Notes under the pieces: model-generated
Seen by the model: only the letters and a program-made list of their open reading frames with translations
Database searches by the model: none
What the model was told of the DNA's origin: nothing
Made by a program: the position numbers and the translations under genes
Shown: piece by piece, positions 36,687 through 45,169 of the stretch
How positions within the stretch are numbered: position 1 is the first letter of the stretch
Layout of the letters: every line of letters starts with the position of its first letter
From: Rhodocyclaceae bacterium
GTDB lineage: Bacteria > Pseudomonadota > Gammaproteobacteria > Burkholderiales > Rhodocyclaceae
Direction of reading: 5' to 3'
DNA length: 64,000 bases
Assembly: GCA_018261935.1 (NCBI GenBank)
Contig: JAGTRP010000002.1
Span: forward strand, 62,001 to 126,000

Positions 36687-38114
36687 ATGCGCTATATCTC
36701 GACCCGCGGCAATTCGCCGGCCCAAGCCTTCTGCGACATTCTCCTCGGCGGCCTGGCCCCGGACGGCGGCCTCTACCTGCCGGAAAGCTATCCCCAGGTG
36801 ACCCGGGCCGAGCTGGACGCCTGGCGCAAGCTCTCCTACGCCGACCTCGCCTTCGAGATCCTGTCCAAGTTCATCGACGATATCCCCGCCGCTGACCTGA
36901 AGGCCCTGGTGGCCAAGACCTACACCGCCGACACCTACCGCTATGTCAGGAACGGCGGCAACCCGGCCGAGATCACCCCGCTCACCCAACTGGAGGATGG
37001 CCTCTACACCCAGGAACTGTCCAACGGCCCGACCCTGGCCTTCAAGGACATGGCCATGCAGCTCCTCGGCAACCTGTTCGAGTATGTCCTGGAAAAGCGC
37101 GGCGAATCCATCAACATCCTCGGCGCCACCTCCGGCGACACCGGCTCGGCGGCGGAGTACGCCATGCGGGGCAAGCACAACGTCAAGGTGTTCATGCTCT
37201 CGCCCAACGGCCTCATGAGCCCCTTCCAGCGCGCCCAGATGTATTCCCTTCAGGACGCCAACATCTTCAACATCGCCGTCACCGGCATGTTCGACGATGC
37301 TCAGGACATCGTAAAGGCGGTGTCCAACGATGCCGAGTACAAGAAGCAGTACAAGATCGGCGCCGTGAATTCCATCAACTGGGCCCGGGTCGCCGCCCAG
37401 ATCGTCTATTACTTCCAGGGCTATTTCCTGGCCACCCGGTCCAATGACGAGCAGGTGGCCTTCGCCGTGCCCTCGGGCAACTTCGGCAATATCTGCGCCG
37501 GCCATATCGCCCGCCAGATGGGCCTGCCCATCGCCCGCCTGGTACTCGCCACCAACGAGAACGACGTGCTGGACGAGTTCTTCCGCACCGGCGTCTACCG
37601 GCCCCGCGCCACGGCCGAGACCAGCGTCACCTCCAGCCCCTCCATGGACATTTCCAAGGCCTCCAACTTCGAGCGCTTCGCCTTCGACCTGGTGGGCCGG
37701 GACCCGGCGGTGGTGCGGGAGCTGTGGGCCCAGGTGGACAAGGGCCAGGCCTTCGATCTTTCCGGGACGGACTTCTGGGCGAAGATGCCGCAATTCGCTT
37801 TCGTTTCCGGCAAGAGCACCCACGCCGACCGCATCAAGACCATCCGCCTCGCCCACGGCCGCTACGGCGTCATGCTGGACACCCACACCGCCGACGGCCT
37901 CAAGGTGGCCCTGGAGCACCGCCTGCCGGGCGTGCCCATGATCGTCCTCGAAACCGCCCAGCCGGCCAAGTTCGAGGGAACCATCCGCGAGGCCCTGGGG
38001 CAGGAGCCCCAGCGTCCGGCCGACCTGGCCGGCATCGAGGAGCTGCCCCAGCGGGTGGAAGTGATGGCGCCGGACGCCGGGGCCATCAAGCGGTATGTCG
38101 CCGAGCGGGCCTGA
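36687..38114 (+). CDS. thrC: threonine synthase
   Basis: 475 residues, the long enterobacterial/betaproteobacterial type. PLP lysine K120 in LAFKDMAMQLLGN, glycine-rich phosphate loop in GATSGDTGSAAEYA, and FAVPSGNFGNICAGHIAR further on. It converts O-phosphohomoserine to threonine. Although it belongs with hom, it is separated by the DUF2249 and membrane-protein genes. A good terminator (38185-38216) follows. No thrB (homoserine kinase) is in the window. Confidence 0.97.
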   Translation: MRYISTRGNSPAQAFCDILLGGLAPDGGLYLPESYPQVTRAELDAWRKLSYADLAFEILSKFIDDIPAADLKALVAKTYTADTYRYVRNGGNPAEITPLTQLEDGLYTQELSNGPTLAFKDMAMQLLGNLFEYVLEKRGESINILGATSGDTGSAAEYAMRGKHNVKVFMLSPNGLMSPFQRAQMYSLQDANIFNIAVTGMFDDAQDIVKAVSNDAEYKKQYKIGAVNSINWARVAAQIVYYFQGYFLATRSNDEQVAFAVPSGNFGNICAGHIARQMGLPIARLVLATNENDVLDEFFRTGVYRPRATAETSVTSSPSMDISKASNFERFAFDLVGRDPAVVRELWAQVDKGQAFDLSGTDFWAKMPQFAFVSGKSTHADRIKTIRLAHGRYGVMLDTHTADGLKVALEHRLPGVPMIVLETAQPAKFEGTIREALGQEPQRPADLAGIEELPQRVEVMAPDAGAIKRYVAERA

Positions 38115-38184
38115 CGGCCAGCCGGCCGGCCGAGGCCGGGAAAGGCTGCCGGCGCCCTGAAGCTGGCGTTCTCTTCCCTCTCCA

Positions 38185-38216
38185 ATGCCCCGCTTTATGC
38201 GGGGCATTTCTTTTTC
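38185..38216 (+). terminator. intrinsic terminator after thrC
   Basis: ATGCCCCGC (38185-38193), five-base loop, GCGGGGCAT (38199-38207), then TTCTTTTTCC. Strong stem with a T-rich tail 70 bases after the thrC stop. Confidence 0.9.
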
Positions 38217-38351
38217 CTCCCAATCGCTCCGATCCAGACCTTCGGGTTCGGCGGGTGGCTGCGCAATTGTTTCGGAATCGGAAATGCCCGCTTATCATGG
38301 GAGCTTCATGCCGCCAGGTTATTGATCGCCCACTTGCCCAAAGGAGGATAC

Positions 38352-38801
38352 ATGCGCAAATTGCTGCCATTGTTGGCCTTGATCGTCTTTTCGCTTGCCG
38401 GATGCGCCAGTCTGCAGCCGGGCCCGGCTTTCAAGAGCGTTTCCATCAGTGTCGGCGGTGGCGGCTACGGCATGGCGAGCCGCAGCCTGTCAGCCGACGG
38501 CACGGTCTTCGGAACGCACATGTCCGGCAGCCCGGGCGGTGCACCGATGATTTCCGAAAGTACCGAACAGGCCAGGCCGCAAGACCTGGCGGAGGTGGCC
38601 CAACTGGTGCGCGATCTGCCGGAGCAGGGCGAAATCCCCCCTCCGGCCAGTCTCGGCGGACCCTCGGTCATCATTCTCGAAGTCGCCTTCGCAGACGACA
38701 GCATTCGGCGCTTCTATCGTCCCGAGAACCAGGACTTCAAGGACAAGCGCCTGGCGCGCCTGCAGGCTATCCTGCGCTCCTACCGAGCCGGCTACTGGTG
38801 A
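38352..38801 (+). CDS. unrecognised outer-membrane-type lipoprotein
   Basis: 149 residues. A lipoprotein signal peptide ends in the lipobox LAGC (C18 lipidated), and the following AS favours outer-membrane sorting. AAGGAGG precedes the ATG at 38352 by six bases, so the earlier in-frame ATG at 38322 is rejected. The mature part holds a Gly-rich stretch (ISVGGGGYGMAS), a Pro/Gly-rich middle and ends in RAGYW. No family recognised. The secreted HExxH protein starts 8 bases downstream, suggesting a two-gene envelope unit. Confidence 0.75.
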   Translation: MRKLLPLLALIVFSLAGCASLQPGPAFKSVSISVGGGGYGMASRSLSADGTVFGTHMSGSPGGAPMISESTEQARPQDLAEVAQLVRDLPEQGEIPPPASLGGPSVIILEVAFADDSIRRFYRPENQDFKDKRLARLQAILRSYRAGYW

Positions 38802-38808
38802 TATCAGC

Positions 38809-40953
38809 ATGTCAATAAAATATCTCTTTCTTCTCGGCCTAGGCGCCTCTGCCGTCGCCCATGGCGCCAGCACCGAATTGAAGGCGCAACTCGAAGCCCT
38901 CGACCAGCGCTTCGTGGTCGGCGACTATCGCATCCATTACACCCTTGCCGGCGACCATGCCTTTCCCGCCGGTGAAACCGACGGCGACCGCCGATCCCGG
39001 GCGGAGGGAATGTTGAACAGCCTGGCCGACCAGCTCCGCCGGGCCGACCAGTTCTACAGCCAGGAACTGGGGCTGACGCCGCCGCTGCGCTCCGAGCGCT
39101 ACAGCGGCGTGGCGACCATCGACTTCCACATCCTCAAGCTGGACGAACGCAACGGCGCCGCCGGCGACGATCCCAAGGGGCACAGCTACCAGCACTTCGG
39201 CGCCTCGGAGCGGGCCCTCAACATCAGCCTGAACAATCGCTGGATACCCACCGGGCTGACGCCCAGCCACGAGATATTCCACCTCTACCAATACGGCTAC
39301 ACCTATTTCAAGAATGGCTGGTACCTGGAGGGAATGGCGAGGAGCCTGGAGAGCCCCTTCCGGGACCGCCAATACAAGACCGAGCCCTTGCCGGCCACGG
39401 CGGAAGAACTGAACGACCTGCTGGAGCGTCGTCACGACGCCGGGCCGTTCTGGAGCCGCCTTTTCTACCAGTGCAACCCGTCCTGCCAGGTGAGCTGGAA
39501 GGGCACGCGCTATCGCTCGGAAGCCGCGATGTGCAGCCCCGGCCTGGTCAAGGCACTGCTCGACGAATACCACCTTCTCGACCGAGAAGCCGCCAAGGCG
39601 CGCGGGTTCAACCCGGAGCGCTGGCCGGAGAGCGAGCAGAAGTCCCTGGACAACAATCCCTGGCTGCTGGCCGGCCTGGACAGGGCCATCGACAAGCAGT
39701 GCGCTCCTTCCGCCCCGGACAGCGAACTGGGGAAATTCCGCAGGCTGATCCGCGACAAGCTGCCGGCGCCCTCGCCAGTCGTGCAAGGGCGGACCGAGCC
39801 CGCCCTGGCGGAGGGCGTGCAATGGCTGGGCGACCCCTACGCCGAAATCTATGGCGACCGGCGCTACGCCAAGAACATCTGGGAGATGGTCTTCTTCAAG
39901 GGCCGCCTCTACCTGGGCGCCGGCAACAGCAGCAACCAGCCGCCGGCCGCCAATGCCGGGCCCGTGCCGCTGATCGCCTACGACCCGCGGGAAAGGCGCT
40001 TCGCCCGCCAGGCGGTCCTGGACGAGGAGCAGATCGACCGCATCGTCCGGGTCGGCGGGACCCTCTGCATCCCCGGGCACGACCCGACCCAGTCAGGGGC
40101 CCTCGGGAATCTCTATTGCCGCCAGGACGACGGCCGCTGGAAGAAGAAGCGCACCATCCCCGGCGTCCTGCACGCCTACGACCTGGCCGAGCACAGCGGC
40201 GCCCTCTATGCCGCCCTCGGCATCGAGGGCAGCGGCGGGGGCGGCGTCGGGCGCAGCCGGGATGGCGGCGATAGCTGGGAAGTTGTCCCCGCCGGCCGCT
40301 ATCGCGCCTACAGCCTGCTTCGCCTGGACGGGACACTGTATCCCACCCGCGTCTTCCTGGCGGCGGGCAGAAACAGGCAATCCAGGACGCCGGCCGTCAG
40401 CGAGCTCGTCGGCGACCTCGATTTCGCGCCCCGGCCCGACCTCGAAGCCGATGTGCTTTTCCCCGATACGCCCCTCGATAGCAAGCGCAGCCAGAAAATC
40501 ATCAAGCCGGTATTCCCGGGCGGCCTGGCTCTGTACATCGGCGCCTATATCCACAACGACCACCAGTCCGAGCCCTTTGGCCTCTACGTCGCCACCTCGC
40601 TCAGGACGGGCAGCGTAGACGTGCGCAGAATCCCCCTGCCGGAGGGCTTCGTGGCCTGGAACCTCCTGGTCCATGAGGGCGAGACCTATGTCCTCGCCAA
40701 TGCCCGGCGGTCCAGCGGCTACGAAACGGCGGTCTTTGCCTTGAGCGATCCCCGGCGCCAGAAGCCGCGCCGGATTCTCGCCTTCGAAACCGCCGCCCTG
40801 GCGCGCTCGTTCGCCACCGATGGAAACGGCTGGTATTTCGGCCTGGGTTGCGAAAACTTCCAGGGCGAGCCGGAGGAAGCGCTGAGTCCCCAATGCGGCC
40901 ACCTCCTCAAGGTGCAGGCGCCGCTGGGTTCAGGTCCGCTCGCTCCCGGTTGA
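38809..40953 (+). CDS. secreted protein with HExxH metalloprotease-like domain and beta-propeller-like C-terminus
   Basis: 714 residues, signal peptide at 1-20 (MSIKYLFLLGLGASAVAHGA). Within the N-terminal half is HEIFH (H154, E155, H158), followed by E174 in WYLEGMARSLE, the spacing of a gluzincin zinc site (HExxH...E), so peptidase activity is plausible. The C-terminal half (about 330-690) has repeated Gly/Asp-rich strands (YLGAGNSSNQPP, LYAALGIEGSGGGGVGRSRDGGDSW in parts) that look like a beta-propeller with BNR-like turns. No known family name can be given. It lies 8 bases after the lipoprotein gene and converges with the sensor kinase. Confidence 0.7.
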   Translation: MSIKYLFLLGLGASAVAHGASTELKAQLEALDQRFVVGDYRIHYTLAGDHAFPAGETDGDRRSRAEGMLNSLADQLRRADQFYSQELGLTPPLRSERYSGVATIDFHILKLDERNGAAGDDPKGHSYQHFGASERALNISLNNRWIPTGLTPSHEIFHLYQYGYTYFKNGWYLEGMARSLESPFRDRQYKTEPLPATAEELNDLLERRHDAGPFWSRLFYQCNPSCQVSWKGTRYRSEAAMCSPGLVKALLDEYHLLDREAAKARGFNPERWPESEQKSLDNNPWLLAGLDRAIDKQCAPSAPDSELGKFRRLIRDKLPAPSPVVQGRTEPALAEGVQWLGDPYAEIYGDRRYAKNIWEMVFFKGRLYLGAGNSSNQPPAANAGPVPLIAYDPRERRFARQAVLDEEQIDRIVRVGGTLCIPGHDPTQSGALGNLYCRQDDGRWKKKRTIPGVLHAYDLAEHSGALYAALGIEGSGGGGVGRSRDGGDSWEVVPAGRYRAYSLLRLDGTLYPTRVFLAAGRNRQSRTPAVSELVGDLDFAPRPDLEADVLFPDTPLDSKRSQKIIKPVFPGGLALYIGAYIHNDHQSEPFGLYVATSLRTGSVDVRRIPLPEGFVAWNLLVHEGETYVLANARRSSGYETAVFALSDPRRQKPRRILAFETAALARSFATDGNGWYFGLGCENFQGEPEEALSPQCGHLLKVQAPLGSGPLAPG

Positions 40954-40956
40954 TCG

Positions 40957-43056
40957 TCATGATGCCGGCTCTCCCGGCTGCGGGGGAGCAGTTTCCGGCA
41001 AAGGCAGGGCGAAGTGGAAGATGGCGCCGGAACCGGGCGTTCCCTCGCCCCAGATGCGGCCGCCGTGGCGCTGCAAAATGCGCTGGACGATGGCCAGGCC
41101 GACCCCGGTGCCTTCGAATTCGTCCTGGCGGTGCAGGCGCTGGAAGACCCCGAAGAGCTTGCCGGCGTACTGCATGTCGAAGCCGGCGCCATTGTCCTTG
41201 ACCCAGTAAATGGCCTCCCCGCCTTCGGTGCGTCCGCCCACCTCGATCCGGGCGACCGGCCGCTGGCGGGTGAATTTCACCGCGTTGCCGAGAAGGTTGG
41301 CCCAGACCTGGCGGAGCAGGGCGGGGTCTCCCCGGGCGGGGGGCAGGGGCGAGAAGGCGAACTCGATGGCGCGCTCGGGTTCGCTCTGCCGCACTTCCTC
41401 GGCGACCTCCCTGGCCATGGCCTCCATGTCCACCGTCCGCTGGGCCATTTCCTGGCGTGCCATGCGGGAAAAGGCGAGGATGTCGCCGATGAGCTGGCCC
41501 ATGTGCTGGGCGCTGTCCCGCACCACCTGGAGCTTGCGCCGGCCTTCGTCGTCGAGCTGGCCGCCATAGCCCTCCAGCACCATGCGGGAGAAGCCGTCGA
41601 TGGCCCGCAGGGGTGCCCGCAGGTCGTGGGAGACCGAGTAGGCGAAGCTTTCCAGTTCCTTGTTGGCGGCGTCCAGGGCGGCGGCACGGCGCTCGAGTTC
41701 CGACAGCAGGTGTTCCCGCTCCCGCTCATGCTGCTTCCGGTCGGAGATGTCGAGGAGGGTGCCGATCAGTCCTCCGACGCTGCCGTCGGGGTTCGGGTAG
41801 GTCGCCTTGTGCAAGATGACGTCGTGCTCGGTTCCATCGGCATACCGGAAGCGGGTCTCGTAAGTCTGCACCCCGCCGTGCTCGAACAGATCGTCATCCG
41901 ACTTGTTGTAGATGTCCGCCAGATGCTTCGGATAGACGTCGTGGACGGTCTTGCCCACGATGTCTTCCCGGGCCAGACCCAGATAGTCGAAGAAAGCCTG
42001 GTTGGCGCCGAGGTAGACCTCCTGCCGGTTCTTGTAAAACATCGGCTCAGGGATCGCTTCGATCAAGGTTTCCAGAAAGGCGGCGGACCGTTCCAGTTTG
42101 TCGTTCGCCTCCTTGAGTGCCATGGTGCGATCCGCCACCCGTTGTTCCAACTCGGCGTTGAGCTTGCGGATTTCCTCCTCGGCCCGCTTGCGCTCGGTGA
42201 TGTCCCGCAGGATGCGGGAGACGCCGATGACCCTGCCGCTGGAGTCCTTGACGGGGGAAGAGGTCACGGCGACAGCGATGGGCGTCCCATCCTTGCGCAG
42301 GCGCATGGTTTCCCGGTGGCCGGCGCGCCCGCCGGTGCGGATGGTCTCCAGGTCCCGGGTCACTTCGTCGACATATTCGGACGGCACGACGAGTTCCGGG
42401 ATCGATCGCCCGATGGCCTCCTCGGCGGTATAGCCGAAGAGCTGCTCGGCGCCGGCGTTCCAGCTGTCCACCACGTCGTCCAGGTTGGTGGAGATGATGG
42501 CGTCCTCGGAGGATTCGACAATCAACGCCAGCCTCGACCTGGCCTCGACCGCGGCGGCGACGGCGGACAGATCGGTCACCACGGCCGCGATGGCCTCCTG
42601 GGAATCCACCTTGAGGGGGTGGGTGGAGAATTGCACCGGCACTCGAGCGCCTTCCGCCGTCTGCAGGGTGGTTTCCCAGCGGGCGGGCGCCTCGCGGCTG
42701 TGTCGCAGACAGGCCTCGAAGCGGTGGCGCTCGGCGGGGACGACGAAGCCCTGCAGTGCCGCACCGATGGTCTGTTCCAGCGGCAACTCCAGGAACTCGG
42801 CGAAGCGTGCGTTGCAGTAGAGGATGGTTCCATCCTGGGCGAGGGTGACTGCCCCTTCGGTCATGGCCTCCACCATCACCCGGTAGGGTTCCTCCGCCCC
42901 CTTTCGGGTAAACACCATGTCGCCCACCGGGCCGAGCACCAGGGCATCCACTTCGCCGGTGCGGATGGCGTCCAGCGTCTCCTGCGCTTCCTCCAGCCGC
43001 GCCCGGAGATCCGCGTTCTCCGCCAGCAATTCTTCCTGGGTCAGGGATTTTTCCAC
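40957..43056 (-). CDS. PAS-domain sensor histidine kinase
   Basis: 699 residues, start GTG 43056. An N-terminal coiled coil (EELLAENADLRARLEEAQETL) leads into three or more PAS domains, with two PAC-like segments such as MRLRKDGTPIAVAVTSSPV and RYADGTEHDVILHKA. A HisKA region follows with the phospho-acceptor His in YSVSHDLRAPLRAIDGFSRM, and an ATPase domain (FTRQRPVARIEVGG, DNGAGFDMQYAGKLFG, GTGVGLAIVQRI). No membrane segment is seen, so it is likely cytoplasmic. No response regulator or receiver domain lies beside it, so its partner is unknown. Confidence 0.92.
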   Translation of the reverse strand: MEKSLTQEELLAENADLRARLEEAQETLDAIRTGEVDALVLGPVGDMVFTRKGAEEPYRVMVEAMTEGAVTLAQDGTILYCNARFAEFLELPLEQTIGAALQGFVVPAERHRFEACLRHSREAPARWETTLQTAEGARVPVQFSTHPLKVDSQEAIAAVVTDLSAVAAAVEARSRLALIVESSEDAIISTNLDDVVDSWNAGAEQLFGYTAEEAIGRSIPELVVPSEYVDEVTRDLETIRTGGRAGHRETMRLRKDGTPIAVAVTSSPVKDSSGRVIGVSRILRDITERKRAEEEIRKLNAELEQRVADRTMALKEANDKLERSAAFLETLIEAIPEPMFYKNRQEVYLGANQAFFDYLGLAREDIVGKTVHDVYPKHLADIYNKSDDDLFEHGGVQTYETRFRYADGTEHDVILHKATYPNPDGSVGGLIGTLLDISDRKQHEREREHLLSELERRAAALDAANKELESFAYSVSHDLRAPLRAIDGFSRMVLEGYGGQLDDEGRRKLQVVRDSAQHMGQLIGDILAFSRMARQEMAQRTVDMEAMAREVAEEVRQSEPERAIEFAFSPLPPARGDPALLRQVWANLLGNAVKFTRQRPVARIEVGGRTEGGEAIYWVKDNGAGFDMQYAGKLFGVFQRLHRQDEFEGTGVGLAIVQRILQRHGGRIWGEGTPGSGAIFHFALPLPETAPPQPGEPAS

Positions 43057-43167
43057 AGTGGTTCCATGGGTCCCGGCGAGTCATCAGACTTCTGTCGGGT
43101 CCGAATCGTCATTTGATGCCAAGGGGCGGCGCAAAGTTTTGGCGGCGAATCAACTCCGGGCCTGGCG

Positions 43168-43380
43168 CTAGCGCTTCCGCAACGGCTCCAGCAAGCCCGC
43201 CAAGGCGTTGTGGTCGAGTTCGTGCATTAGCGCCAGCAGGCGGCCGATTTCGCCGGGAGGGAAGCCTTCCCGAGCGAACCAGGCCAGGTAGTGGCCCGGC
43301 AGGTCGGCGATCAGGCGGCCCTTGTACTTGCCGTAGGGCATGGTCCGGGTCACCAGGAGCTGCAGGTCGTCGGGTCTCAT
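43168..43380 (-). CDS. DUF3820 family small protein
   Basis: 70 residues, with the complete DUF3820 signature TMPYGKYKGRLIADLPGHYL followed by FAREGFPPGEIGRLLALM. Such proteins are small and often lie near DNA or nucleotide genes; the function is not known. ATG at 43380. It starts 26 bases after the nadC stop on the same strand, at the end of the nnrD-DMT-nadC run. The longer frame through nadC is antisense noise. Confidence 0.88.
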   Translation of the reverse strand: MRPDDLQLLVTRTMPYGKYKGRLIADLPGHYLAWFAREGFPPGEIGRLLALMHELDHNALAGLLEPLRKR

Positions 43381-43406
43381 GGTTCCCTGGCCGGGCCGGG
43401 GCCCGA

Positions 43407-44270
43407 TCAGCCCGCGAAGCGCATGGAGAGGTCCAGGGCCTTCACATCCTTGGTCAGGCTGCCCACCGAGATGCGGTCCACCCCGGTTTCGGCGATGGCG
43501 CCGATGGTTTCCAGGGTGACGTTGCCCGAGGCTTCGAGAATGGCCCGCCCGGCGCTGATGCCGGCTGCCGCCCGCATCATCTCCAGGCTGAAATTGTCCA
43601 GGAGGATCATGGTGGCGCCGGCGTCCAGGGCGGTTTTGAGCTCCTCCAGGTTTTCCACCTCCACCTGGATGAACTTGCAGCGCTCGCCGACCCGGTCCGC
43701 CGCCATCTGCGCCTCCGCCAGGGCTTCGGGAATGCCGCCGGCCGCCAGGATGTGGTTTTCCTTGATCAGGATGGCGTCCCACAGGGCCAGCCGGTGGTTG
43801 CCGCCGCCGCCGGCGCGGACGGCGTATTTCTGGGCGATGCGCAGCCCCGGCAGGGTCTTGCGGGTGTCCACCACCTGGGCCTGGGTGTGGGCGATGGCGT
43901 CGGCGTAGGCCCGGGTCTTGGTGGCGACGCCGGAAAGGAGCTGCAGGAAGTTGAGGGCGCTCCTTTCGGCGGAAAGCAGGGCCCGGGCATCGCCCTCGAT
44001 CTGGCACAGCACCTGGCCGGCGGCGATGGGGCGGCCGTCATCGGTGGCCCAATGGACGCTGGCCGTGGGGTCGAGCTTCAGGAAGCAGAGCTCGAACCAG
44101 GCCGAACCGCACAGCACCCCGGCCTCCCGGGAAATGACGGTGGCCTGGACGCGCTTGCCGTAGGGCACCAGTCCGGCGGTGAGGTCACCGTCGCCGACAT
44201 CCTCGGCAAGGGCGTCGTCGACATTGCGGGCGATTTCAGGGGCGAGGGGATAGGGGAAGTCGATGGACAT
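43407..44270 (-). CDS. nadC: nicotinate-nucleotide pyrophosphorylase (quinolinate phosphoribosyltransferase)
   Basis: 287 residues, family-standard. ALAEDVGDGDLTAGL opens the sandwich domain; the barrel carries DTRKTLPGLRIAQKYAVRAGGGGNHR by parts, LIKENHI, VEVENLEELKTAL and ASGNVTLETI, with substrate-binding Arg and Lys residues intact. It makes nicotinate mononucleotide from quinolinate and PRPP in de novo NAD synthesis. The neighbour nnrD repairs damaged NAD(P)H, which makes this a NAD-centred cluster. ATG 44270; 20 bases after the DMT gene. Confidence 0.97.
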   Translation of the reverse strand: MSIDFPYPLAPEIARNVDDALAEDVGDGDLTAGLVPYGKRVQATVISREAGVLCGSAWFELCFLKLDPTASVHWATDDGRPIAAGQVLCQIEGDARALLSAERSALNFLQLLSGVATKTRAYADAIAHTQAQVVDTRKTLPGLRIAQKYAVRAGGGGNHRLALWDAILIKENHILAAGGIPEALAEAQMAADRVGERCKFIQVEVENLEELKTALDAGATMILLDNFSLEMMRAAAGISAGRAILEASGNVTLETIGAIAETGVDRISVGSLTKDVKALDLSMRFAG

Positions 44271-44290
44271 GGCAGTCTCGGATCGGCGGG

Positions 44291-45169
44291 CTAAGGGGCG
44301 GCATTGTACCGCGCCGAGAAGCCCAGATAGAGCCCGCTGGCGACGATGACGATGCCCCCCAGGAGGGCGAAGGCATCGGGCCAGTGGGCGAAGACGGCGG
44401 CCCCCAGGATGATGGCCCAGACCAGTTGCAGATACATGCAGGGGGACAGGATGGAGGCCGGCGCATGGCGGAAGGCCCGGATAAGCAGGAAATGGCCGCT
44501 TCCGCCCAGCACCCCGAGGGCACAGATCAGCAGCGCCTCGGTGGCCGATGGCCAGGGCCCCGCCCAGTACCAGGGCAGGAGGAGGGTCATGACCACCGAC
44601 CCGACCAGGGCCGTGTAGAACAGCATGGCGATGGAATTCTCGGTGGGCGCCAGTTGCCGGGTGAGGATCTGGTAGGCCGCGTTGCAGGCCGCTGCCGCCA
44701 GGGCCAGGGTGACGCCATCCACGGTCACCGCGCCGCCGGGGCGGGCGATGAGGAGGACGCCGCCGAAACCGGCCATCACGGCCAGCCACTGGCCCGGGGA
44801 AAGCCTTTCATGGAGCCAGGGGCCGGCCAAAAGGGCGACGATGAGGGGCGTGGTGAAGGCGGTGGCGGTGGTTTCCGCCAGGGGCATGCGGGACAGGGCG
44901 CCGAACCCGAGGCTGGTGCAGCACAGGAGCAGGAAGGCCCGGGCCAGTTGGCGTCCCGGCCGCCGGGTGGCGACCAGGCGCCGGCCCAGGCGGGGAGCCA
45001 GGAAAACCACCATCAGGAGGCAGTGCACCGAGTAGCGGGCCCAGACCAGCATGGGAATGCTGAAGGTCTGGGTCAGGTACTTGGCTGCGGCGTCCAGGGC
45101 TGCAAAGAAGAAGAGGGCATTGACCGCCAGGAAGACGCCCTGGAGCGGACGTTCCTCAGGCAGCGGCAT
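44291..45169 (-). CDS. DMT superfamily EamA-type transporter
   Basis: 292 residues with ten predicted helices in two EamA repeats (first includes LVWARYSVHCLLMVVFLAP, second LICALGVLGGSGHFLLIRAF). It also shows PLAETTATAFTTPLIVALLAG and the end motif IVIVASGLYLGF. These are inner-membrane exporters or importers of metabolites; the substrate is unknown. ATG 45169 is preferred to 45199, and it overlaps the 3' end of nnrD by 14 bases. Position between nnrD and nadC hints at, but does not show, a link with pyridine-nucleotide metabolism. Confidence 0.87.
   Translation of the reverse strand: MPLPEERPLQGVFLAVNALFFFAALDAAAKYLTQTFSIPMLVWARYSVHCLLMVVFLAPRLGRRLVATRRPGRQLARAFLLLCCTSLGFGALSRMPLAETTATAFTTPLIVALLAGPWLHERLSPGQWLAVMAGFGGVLLIARPGGAVTVDGVTLALAAAACNAAYQILTRQLAPTENSIAMLFYTALVGSVVMTLLLPWYWAGPWPSATEALLICALGVLGGSGHFLLIRAFRHAPASILSPCMYLQLVWAIILGAAVFAHWPDAFALLGGIVIVASGLYLGFSARYNAAP

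Noticed and set aside
41014-43116. 700-residue plus-strand frame opposite the PAS kinase
   Set aside because: Antisense shadow; the kinase on the minus strand has all expected motifs.
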